Shown in pieces: positions 47,201 through 59,200 of a stretch of 64,000 nucleotides of DNA. The DNA is taken from assembly GCA_930367205.1 (NCBI GenBank), contig OV884009.1, forward strand, positions 89,673,189 to 89,737,188. The letters are read 5' to 3'. The translations under genes and the position numbers were made by a program. The notes below the pieces were generated by a model. It was not told where the DNA came from, made no database searches, and saw only the letters and a program-made list of their open reading frames with translations. Every line of letters starts with the position of its first letter. The first letter of the stretch is position 1. The stretch comes from Acanthosoma haemorrhoidale. Lineage: Eukaryota > Arthropoda > Insecta > Hemiptera > Acanthosomatidae.

Positions 47201-50200
47201 ATAAAACAATTTTATCATTTGCACATGTTGTTGAACCTATATCCATCCATGGTGATTTGGCAAAACAGACTGAATAAATGACAGCCATTCGACAAATGCA
47301 GCTTCAACAATATGGCTGCTATCAACTGTCAAAGTTTGGAAGTCCCTATTCTTCTGAAAGGATTCTTTATATCTTTAATTTGTAAAATTCTTTACTAATT
47401 GTATACAGCAGAATATTTGTAAAATAATATATTCCTTTTTTTATGCAATGGTCAGCAATGTAATACTAGTTCTAAATCTTATATTAAATGTAAATGCACA
47501 GTTTTCACAAGTACTTATGGACGATAAATAAAAAAGGATTTCACAAAGATTTGCAGCCTGTTCCCTAAAGTTCATATGTAAATTAGCAAACATTACATCA
47601 TGTACTTACAGCTGGTATTTAATAATGCTTCTGGAAGTAATCACATGTTTTGTGATTTTAGTTGCTCAATGCAATTCAATACTAAATGTGATGCCTAAAA
47701 TAAAGTACCAAGCTCTAGACTGCATTGGCAGTTAAGTGATGTTCTAATATCATGAATTTCATTTTAAAAACATTAACATATTCATTATTTCACAATGATT
47801 TGTGAACTATTAACTAATTTAAATTAGTGAAATAAATCATCATTTAAAAAATATGCTTTTATTGTCCTTATGTTGATTATTGTAATCATGACAATCACAT
47901 CACCTGTACCATTTTTAAAAATTAATATGGGCATCATTTAGTTTAATAGGCATGATAGTGGACTCCCAAATTTGTCTGTTCTTTTCCCCCTCAGATTTAT
48001 TAGCTGTGTATGCCAAGATTCAGAGAGACCTAGATCGGATCAAAGCAAACCTGGATAAACTAAAGTTAAACGCAGCGAAAACTCAGGCATACCCCTGCCT
48101 AATGTTCTATCAGAGAAAATTAAAATCCAGCTTGGATAAGACCTTTTTAATGCTATATATAAGTAGCTTTTCCACATTCTAGGCTTTATTTCTCAGTAGA
48201 TCACGAGAAGTTTTGTCAACGCTGAACTGTTGGCCTGTCATGATAAGAGAAAGAAGATAACAAAGAACAACCAACGACTCCAGTCACTTAGAGTGAGGCA
48301 TGGTCATCTCTATATAACCTACACTTCTAAGCTCTCAGGACGGAAACCAGTAATGATTTCTTCTCACCATCGAAAATTCACTGGGCAATACTAGATGAAT
48401 GTTGCTCACTCAAAAAAAAAAAATCACAGACTTTTTTTCAAGATGAACTTTATTAACTACTGCAACATTTAATTGTAATATTTTCATTTTTATAGTTTTC
48501 ATATATGTGCATTATAAGTGTATTATTTTGTACATTTTAAGATCAAATTGTACATATGTCAAATACATCATTTGTATTTAATGTATTCAAATTGTATTCA
48601 TGTCAAATATATCAATTTCTCTTTTATTTGAATTTTTTTGTCCCCTTCCTCTTAGTTATTTGAACTCTCATTATTTTGAACTATCGGCAATTTTAACTTT
48701 TTCTCTGGTCCCTTGAGTTTCAAATTATTGAGAGCCGACTACATATACAAAATAATGTAATGTAATTGCAACTAAATTCTCTAAAGGCCAACAAATCACA
48801 CATCTATCTATCAACATTATAGTTCAGATAAGATGTTTTAAGTAGGTTAGAAGATGTTTTAAGTATAGGTTAAAATATTTGAAAAAAAGTAGTTTAAATG
48901 TTTTTATAACAAGTCTTACAATGCTAAATAAAATACAAACCAAATAGCTGTGTTTCTGAGAACTGTATCTAGACCTCTAACTGGAGATGAAATGGTCCTG
49001 AAAAAAAACAACACATATAACTATTAGCATTATGTTAATTAGAAGAGAAAAAAGCATATCTTTTCTGGTTCCGTCATGGCATTCATCAAAAAAGAAATAT
49101 GCAACAACTGTTTTTTTAGACAAATTGGAGAGTTAAATCACTATGTTGCTAGGTTCCTTTTAAAGCATATGTGGTTCTCAGTTATCTTTTTAATCATTCT
49201 CAACAAACCTTTATGTGCACCACTTATTTTATTATGGAAATTCAAGTAAATATACGACCAAATAAATAATATATTCGCCCCTTATTTAAAGGACGTCATG
49301 GATTTATAGGCATAAATAAGTTTAGGGACTAAAGAAAAGGTCTATTTGAATATGGGTAAAAATCATTTTGTGGTAAGGAAAAAAAAATTGTTAAGGTCTT
49401 GACAGTGGACCTTCCTTAGGTTATAAGGTATCTTTCAGGGAGAAACAGGAGGCTGTGTCCATTGTCAACACCTTGAACGACCGGCTCTGCAGGTGACTGG
49501 AGGCTACACTACTTTGTCAGCAAAAAGGGTACAGACACCTTGACAAGATGGGATGGAGAGTGTGATATGAGCTATTTCACACGAGTTTTCAAGGTGAACT
49601 GGGGGGCTCTACCTTCCAGCCAGCAGCAGACCCAGAAAAAGAGCAGGAAGGGCAGGAGCGGGAGGGAGAGCAGTTTTAACCTTCCCCTTATTCATGATCT
49701 AGGTAAATTAAAACCAAATTAATTAAACTGTAGTAAATTAACAACATTGACTTATACAAATTTCAAGTAGGAAAGAAGGAATCCTTTCTTCTAGACAGAG
49801 AATATCTGGAGAAATCAACTCCTGTGATTTTAGAATGATCAGAATGGAACTCTCCAAGGACAGATTCTCCCCCTCCAAAACAAATACAACATCCTCGTAA
49901 CACAGATTGTAATCTCAATATGACAAAGCTCAGCCACCCCACACTCACTGAATTGGAAGAATTAAACTGCCCGGTAGCTCTCGAACGTGAGGAAAATCGT
50001 TTTTTTAATGGAACTCAAGGTAAGTTTCTTTGAGGTTTTGTGAACCCTCACCCCCAGCCCATCTCCTAGGAAAAAGATGGATGATGTAACAGACCATAAC
50101 ATTTACCTCACCTCACTTAACACTCTACACGCCGAGCCTTCCATAAAGCATATTCTTCTAATTGTCTGTTGGACAGGGATGCCTAAAACAGAGTAAGAGG

Positions 50201-53200
50201 GAGAGCTGACAGAACTACTGACAAGAGATAGATTACTGCATCAGTACGGCTGTTCAGGGCCCTTAGTTACACCAAACCAGTATATATAGATTTGCTCAGG
50301 AAACCAAATGCCATCTGTAAGTAAAGTAAATTTATCTGAAAGCCCGATTAACCACAGAAGCCCTAGATGGAATTCTGCAATTACAGTGGAAAACTAGGAA
50401 GAAGCAAAAAAAGTGGTAACAATACGGCAAGCATGCAAAACACCCGGAAAAGATGGCATCACCCCCAAGCATGCCGAGGGAGGTAATGGGGCTAAACTGG
50501 CAAACCCCCTAATGGAAATTCTCCAAGCTAGCATTGCATTGGGCTATTTGCCAAAGCCATCCATGGTGCACTGCCAGAGTCAATTTTATCCCTAAATTGG
50601 AGAAGGATGACTATTCAGCAGCAAATGCGTTCAAACGTATTAGCCTTACTCCATTTCTGTTGAAGGTCCTTGAGAAAGTAGTGAGCGGCTGCATTAAATA
50701 GAGACTTATTAGCCTGGCACAAAGCACACTCACACCAACATGTCTATCAAAAAGAAAAATGGACCGAAACAGTGTTTAACATTGTGTTTATAAGAATTAG
50801 AACCTTGACTAAGGAGAATATAGCGTAGGGCTGTTCTTCGGTGCCAAAGCGCTATTTAAAAAGACAAGCCCATCGACCATCAGAAAAGCTTTGTATAGCT
50901 GCAATATATTCATTAGGTGGATTGACACCATGCTAACATAAAAGAAAATTGAAGTCACATTAGGACGACACGAGGAAGGCAAAGATATGGTTACAGTTAT
51001 TGGTCCATTTCTGCATACATTGGAAGAGGGCATACAAAATGACAGAAGTGTGGTGTAAATAAGATAGTTTCTTTGTCAACGCGACTAGAACATAACTAAT
51101 TCTCTTCACCGATAAAAGGAAAAATAGTTTCCTGGCCCCCAAGACTTTTCGAAACATGTTACCAGTTGTAGACGTAACTGGTTAAGTATTTGGAGGTCAC
51201 ACTGGACTCCCAACTTGACTGGAACGCCCACTTGAACAACCTAAACAAAAAAGCCATAGCCAACTTGTGACAAACAAGAAAAACCACAGGAAAGTCAGGG
51301 GCATATAGCCCCTAAAATATTGCTTTGGATTTACAATGCCATAATAAACCCAGTATACATTACGAGGCCATAGTGGGGTGGCCCATTTTTTAAATGGTTT
51401 GTTTAAGTATAACTGGGTCGATGAGAACGACCAGCCAAAGCTTTAGTAGCTCTCCTCCACTTCCCTTCTCTCCAGATATTGATAGAAGAAACAATGGCAT
51501 CTGCTTTCAGGATGGCAACCAATGGATAGTGAGTGGCACGATTAGGGGCTCCTAATAGGTACACCTGGGTATCATTTGTTATACAGCAGGATTCACCTAT
51601 CCTGCAGTATAAGGCACCTACTATAAGATGACTAAAGCCCCCAAATTGTTGGTTCTAACAACTGCACAGTGGATGGGGAAAAGAGGTATAACCTCACTCC
51701 TCCCCGACAGCTTGGTGTGGTTAACGGATGAATCATATAAGAAATCTCTCAGATCATCTGAGCCCAGCACCTATCTTTTCACAATAAGGAGTTAGTAAGT
51801 ACCAGCTGCTAGGGAAATAGGCTCTCTTGTTTCAGGCAAAGGTGCTGCCTTACACCCTCAGAAACAGCAGCCAGTGTGTGCATTAACATATGTCCAGACA
51901 GTTTCTAGTGAACCGAAATTGCCCTTAGTTAGAGAATCTACTGGATCCCTGGTCATACAGATATAGATGGCAACGAGAAAGTGGATGACATGGCCAAGCA
52001 GGGAACAGACTCACTGTTTGTGTTAGTCCTAAGCCTCTTACAGGTCTATCAAGTCACGTCTACCTCCATATTGGAACAGTGGATGTGGACCAAGACATGC
52101 TCCAACAGTGCTAGCTGCAGACAGGACAAAAGTAAATAACTCATGGTTATTAAACTGCCGCCAGCAAAACATTAGCCTTATAACAAGCATTTTGACAGGA
52201 AATAGAGATTAAGCTGACACCTATCCCTGATGGGAGTATCCAAGAACTCCATTTGCCCTAAATGTAAACTGGAGGAGGATACCTTCAACCACATTTTGGG
52301 AGAATACAAAGCATTCGGCAAACTAAGGTTTTACACCTTAAGATGTGACAGAATTCCATTAAAAGAACTTAACTCCATTTTTAATTATATAAAGTGTAGA
52401 AAGGATACTTACTCTCCTTGGAAAAATTCCTCATGTACAATGTGCACATCTCCATATACTCCATTAGATATCAAAGGTTTTTTTCTTTTCTGGTATGTTG
52501 TGGGATCTAACTCATTTATATATGAAAAACAATCAGCATCCATGCCCAAATATAAGCGATCATGTCCTAATTTATTCCTTTTGACTAAAAAAATTACAAT
52601 ACAACAGCATTAAGTCATAGAAATAAATTAAATTAAGAATAATAGTAAGTAAATAAATTTAAGTTCTCTGAATTATTATAATTAAATTTATAAACTTCTC
52701 TTGCACCCCTGGAAATTCTTTCCCTCACCCGCAGGATAGCACACACTCAAGATTAAAACCTCAAATTTATAATTATAATATATGTAATATAAATTTACTA
52801 AAAAAGCATGTAAAGGAAATATATGTAATGTACCGATAGCAGGTAACCTGCTCCCTCCAATAATGCATATTTCTCACAAGTCGTATCCATCATGATATAA
52901 TCTTTATGAATAGTATTTTTCCTAAGAAGCTCTAAAGGTAGAATAACCTTGATTTAAGAGTTGGTATTTTAGAGGAGATAGCATGATACATAATATAAAG
53001 AGATTAACTCAAAAGTAAGTCACAGACTGATTTTCATAGGGGATTCTAATCCAGTTCATATAAGACAATTTTCTCCTAATGATGCTTTTTATCAGTTAAA
53101 TGCCTGGAACTTTTGAAAAAACCATCCTCCACATTATAGGAGGGAGCAGTATACCTCTGGTATTCTTTAAATGGTATATTCAAGTGGTAAAACATTTTAA

Positions 53201-56200
53201 AAAAATAAAATAATAATCATTGATTTATGACGAGAACAAATAAATTAAGAAATAATACCTATGAAATAAGTAATAACTAAGTTGAAATTGAAAATGTATT
53301 CATAATTAAACCAAGTTTTGTAAATCTAAAATAAATCAAACAGGCAAATACACTAGTTACAAAACAAAGTTGCACAATTCACCTTCTTCATCTGTTAGAT
53401 CTTTATAAACAGGAATAAGTCCTTTTCTCAGCCTAACTTCATCGACAAATGGTAACAATGCTACACCTTGCCAAGCAAAACGTTTACCGTTTAAATCAAT
53501 CATGAAATCCTTGGGATAAAAGTCTAAAATAGGTGACAACTGAAAATAAAATAAAACAAAGAAGATAAGTTAACAACAAAAAGTTAATGATAACAAATGC
53601 ACACACTCCTAAATTATAAAATTGTATTAATGTTTATATTCCACAACATAATAAATTTAAATTAACTGTAGGAGGATGGGGAGGAAGGATTTTTTATGCA
53701 ATTTTTTTGGCAAATAAAAAATAATACATCCTCAGTCTTAAATCACAATCTTATCCCCCCCCAATATATTCTAAACAATACAAATAGATAAAAGTTAACT
53801 TTGTACATATAATCTTTTGATGTGGTAAATAAACCTGCTAGTTAGTTGCTGCACAGCACAAAACTGTTTCTTTTTTGTTACTCATAAAAGACTAGATCAT
53901 AGAATTAAGAGTTTCTTTTCAATTGATTTGAAATTTAACCAACTGAACTAACGAAACTTCTCATTTTGGCTTCCACAAGGTGGTAATAGGCAAGGTAAAG
54001 GGAATCTACTAACAGGCATGCATTATGAGCTAGAACGATTTGGATTTCCCAATAAATTGCAAGGAGGAAGAAATCAACCCTGGAATTTAGGGAATTTTGT
54101 CATTTCCTACTGAAGTAAAAATTCAGGAAGTAAATACACACATTGATAATTTATTCATTGTTATAAATTAATCGTTAGTATGTATGTGTTTTGCTACAAG
54201 GATTATGACGAAGTTCAGATTTTTTACAACGATAGAATTGATTTAAGGGACCTTTTAACACATACTTCTAGAGTATTTCTAGTGGCCCACCAGAATGTTA
54301 GAAGTTACGGTTGCATACATACCATATGACAACTTAGAATGTAGTAGAATGAATTATTAATGTTTTGGGATACAGATAGCAGCATACCGATATAGCGAAT
54401 GAGGAATGAATGAAAAATTAATAATTAAACAGAATAATAATGATAAATAATGAATTGTTAGATTGGAGGGTAATATGGGAATAGAGCTCAAAAGGTTAGT
54501 GGCACAGATAAGAAAAGAACAGTCAAATCAAAGAATTTGTGAGAAGGGAAATCCAGGTTGGAAGTTTGGCATCTAATGAATTTGATCGCTGATTTGAATT
54601 AGAGAAGGTAGTGAAGGGAAGGAGGTTTTTTAGTCATGATAGTACTGAAGAGAAGGGATCCAAGAGGCAATGGGCCGAAGGGTACAGCCATCCCAGCTCA
54701 GAGTAATGCTGTGAAATGGGACATTCTCTGGAGATCCTGAGTATACAACTAAGAAAACAATTCATCAGCCACTTTAACTGAGCCTTGAGATCCTCAGAGG
54801 GGCCACAATAAACCTTAACTGAAATGAGGGGAGACAAGAGAAGAAACTTGAAGGAGTTGAATGTAATGGGAGTATATGTCGGGACCGATTGAGCAATTTA
54901 AGGGGGGATACGGATAGGGGTGATTTGGGAAATGAGGTATTTTCAGGATAGAGTTGGGTCAATGACCACACCTAGATTTTTAAATGATGTGAAGAATTAG
55001 AGAGGTTGAGCATCGAAAATGAAGGTGGGAATATTATTTAGGGTTTTGAGGAAGAGGCATGGACCAATGATAATTACCTTGGGTTTTTCCGCTTTCAATT
55101 GAAGATTACGGAGAGAGGTCTAGACTCCAGAATTTGGTCCAGGTTTCCCTGAATCAATAATGAGGATGATTGGAGCTGACTAGGAGGGATATCTAGGTAA
55201 ATTTTGGTGTCGACATATAGGTGGAATGAGTAGTGATGGATATATTAGAGGTCATTGCTGTAGAGACAAAAAAGTAATAGCAATAATGATGAACCCTGAG
55301 CCACACCAGAAGACAATGAAAGGGGTTGGGATGGAGGTTGATTCATAGACATAGTAATAAAAAATATATTAAACTAAATTATTAATTGTGGCAGGCAAAA
55401 CAAATAGCATATATATGAATAAACTTTTCATATCAGCAATGAGCATGAGCATATCAACATTAAGTGTGGTCATGAACACAGAGTATTACCAAAAGTACCT
55501 CGAAGCAACAACAGGTAGATATGGTAAAGTAGGTCATAAGATATGGAACAGAACTAAAAAAAAAACTATCATTTACTACCACATCTGCAATACTATGGTA
55601 TTGCATGAACATGATATGTCAAACTGCACATCTTCCAACTCTTTGATACTGAAGTAAAATACGAGTGATATTAGTTAGATAAGCAAACAAGTATGATAAA
55701 GCTACAAAACCCAGGTATCTTTTTAGAGCAGCTAGGAGAACCAGGAGAGCTCATGTCCCTATCAAGAATATAAAGATGATTTACAAATCTTGCCTCAAAC
55801 CAACTGTAGAAAAAGGATAGTTAAGATGGTTTTGATGTATCACAAAGACACACCAATAAAGAGCCCATAAATTATTTAAAGCTAGAATAACTGGGAAATG
55901 ACAACCAACAGGTAGACTTATCTATTATAAGCAAACCTCTAGAATTTGATAGCCCAGAGAGAAATACATTAAGGCCATGAAATCACTAGATGTTGAGGCA
56001 ACACTAGTAGCAATATTATAAGGAGAATTATACCATTGTCTCACAAAAAGATGTAACTTAAACCCTGGTGACCAAACCTATTTTTGCATCGTTGTTAATA
56101 CAAGTCATAATTCATAAAAATGATTCAATCAAAGTTAGAGTAAAACTACAAAGCAAGACTAAAAATATAACTAAGGTATTTTGAAATAAATCCAATGAAG

Positions 56201-59200
56201 GCCTTGGGCTTCAACATCAAAATTCATCAACATTTTTAGATATCTTCGGGACATTAACCATGACACACAATCCTTAACAAGCATCAAACAATTAATTTGT
56301 TAGTTAATGACTTACATGTAATTGGTAACTATCAAATAGACATTTTTATAAAAACTAAAAAAAAACCATTGATAACATACATCTCCACATGTTAATTAAA
56401 GTATTTTGAATACTTAAAAACTTTGTGGGAAGAGAACATTTGTACATTTATTGAAGAATGGTCACACAATGGCTGGCTTAGTTTCAATTTAACACAAAAG
56501 GTGGTCACTGATTGATAGCTAGACTGAGCAAGAAGCAAAGCCATGCAATTGAGCATCATCGCCATCATTATTTTATTAATATACTGTATCTCTCTAATTA
56601 TATGTTAACTAAATATATTATTAATAAGTAAGTAAATATTGCACAGTAAAAATATTAATATCAAACTTACAGGATCAGTCATCAAATTAGCCCAAGTAGT
56701 TGGAACTAGAGTAGAACTTCCAGCAGGAAAAACACTCATAAGTTGTTCAAATGGAGTGAACTGTAAATCAAATTTAAAGAATGAGAGCATGCTAAAAGGA
56801 TTACATAACATTAACTAATAAAATATGTTATATGTAACATAATAAATAAAAAAATACACTTAATAACTTTATCATTATGGAAGGTGTAAACATCAGCAAA
56901 ACACCAATATGGGAAAAATTGACCCATTTGTTCGCAGAAGAGTATTGGGCAGTTCGGATTATCTGCTGGTCCCAATCATTGACATAAAAAAATAAAAATA
57001 CACACAGGGATAAGGAATTCAATTATATAGGTTGATTTATTAGTTTTCTGAAATTTCAAAATACCATAAGTATGTTCAACTCCTATCAAAAGTATAAACA
57101 TTTTTTGAATAGTTAAGAAGATAGTTATGTAACAACTAAAAATAAAGGGAGAAATGCTCAATCCCTGGGCTACACCCGAGGAAAGAGCGAGGGAAGCAGA
57201 TAGGGGTTAATTAGGGGTAGTAATTGCTTGTGAATGGTTGGAGAGAAATGATTGAATCCAGAGGATAGAGCTATTGGAGAAGGTTAATGATTTCAACTTA
57301 GAATGAACAACTATGGTCTATGGTGTCAAACCCTTTGAAGAAGTCTAGGAGAATAAGGACTGTTAGTTTTTGTTGATCGATAGAGGTATGAATGTCACTA
57401 GTATCTTAGTTAGTACAGATTGCACAGAGTAAACGGGACAGAAACCAAATTGGAAAGGATAGAGAAGATTGGATTGTTCAAGGAAATTGAAAATTTGAGA
57501 TTAGACTGGTCTTTCTAGTGGTTTTAAGAGATTAGAAAGGATGGATATTGGGTGATAGTCATTTGGTGAAGAGGGGTTAGGATTTTTTTTAAGGGTTACA
57601 CGAAGGCTTTTTTCGAAGAAGTTTGGAAAACTGAGTTTTGAAGAGAAAAATTGTATATATGGAGAAAAACAGACAGGATGACCGGAAGATACAGATTTAC
57701 TAATTTTATGGGAATTCCGTCAGGACCAGTAGTGCTATCATCACAGCGGTTATAAGATCAGTGGGCAGACATGGTTAAAATAGAAGTCATTGACTTTAAA
57801 TGAGGGTGCCCAAAAACTATGGGATGAGGGAGAGATGGTGAAATGGTTGAGGTGATAGATACAAAATGTGTGTTTAGTTTATTATGCGAAACTGGAAATA
57901 TCTCTGAGAAGGAAGCACTACAGGAGTCAAAGAGGGAGATTTTACAAAGGAGTTACCATTTAGATTTGGAATCACAAGCAGAGGAGAGGACATCATGAAA
58001 ATATTCAGACTTCGCCCATCGGCTGTAGCCTGGGTCAAATCGCGGAGTATCCTAAACGCATGATAATCATCGACAAGCATCTGACAAGGGGGTCTGAAGC
58101 ATCTTCAGGCAGCCTCACCCCTTCTTTGTAAGTTCCTGATCTCCTGACATATCTATTGTACAGGCCGGCGGCGAAATCTAGAAGTTTTTAGGGGTGCATG
58201 GACATAAAGGATATTAAGGAGGTTGGCTGTGAGGATGTCCACCATGGAATCTGTTGTGAAGCAGGATTATATAGTATTACAATCTAGAGCTTTGAGATCC
58301 GGTAGAATATTTTCAGAGGTAAGGGCATCCAGATCAAGACAGGTTAAGGTTTTAGGAGGAAAAGATGGAGTATAGGTTTGATAGGAAATTTTGATTAGGT
58401 CATGAGAAAACAGGAATGCAACAGGCAGCTGAGAAGAGAAAAGATTTGCAGGGGAGTCAATGAAGTGGAGATCCAGCCAAGTATTGGATTTACAGATATG
58501 GTGAGTACAAGTGAAAGGGACAATGAAGAGAGAGCAAAATGAACAGGTCCTCTAGGTGGCGTTTATCATGGGATGTAAGTTGCAGGAAATCTTAGTGATA
58601 AGGAACTCAATATGTGGATCGACAGATGGGGAGGGGGAAGGTCAAGGATTAAGGTCTGAACATACAGACCCACACTACCGCCTGTCCGGCCAATGAGGAA
58701 AGGTACAGTTGGGAAGGGAGACAGATGAAGAAGGAATATAAGGTTTAAGCCATGTTTCAGAGGCAGAGATAATATGGAAAAGGGAAAAGTTTTTGGTGAA
58801 ATATAAAACCAATTCATTGTAATGGGCAGGTAGGGATTGAGAATTTATTACAGGTAGTTAATACATCAGTCATACTGAGGGAGAGTGTTGGAAGATTCAC
58901 AACAGCAACAGTATTACATCTTTCTTTGTTGGTCCCCTTTGGAAGAAGCGGATTATTCGGCCGAGTGTTTTTCCAAGAGATATTACTGTTGATGGTTTGA
59001 CTTGACGCCAGGTATATACATCATTGACCGACCAAATCATTTTTTAAGTTAAATTTTTTCAACATCTTATGTCACTATCTGGTGGGCTCAAAATATCCAT
59101 GAGAAGGCGTTTTTTTTGTGACTCCATGTGAGAAGGCGTGCCTTCATCATTTTAATTCTGATCCATTGGTTGGATCAGAGCTGTAGTATTTTTTGGCAGG

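Noticed and set aside
49763..49948. Minus-strand 61-codon frame as the missing XRN2 exon
   Set aside because: It has no similarity to the expected XRN2 segment, and the plus strand here reads better as part of the retrotransposon.
52815..52955. 44-codon minus-strand open segment as the missing XRN2 exon
   Set aside because: No XRN2-like motif, a poor pyrimidine tract before its AG, and no HPL-type block expected in this part of the protein.
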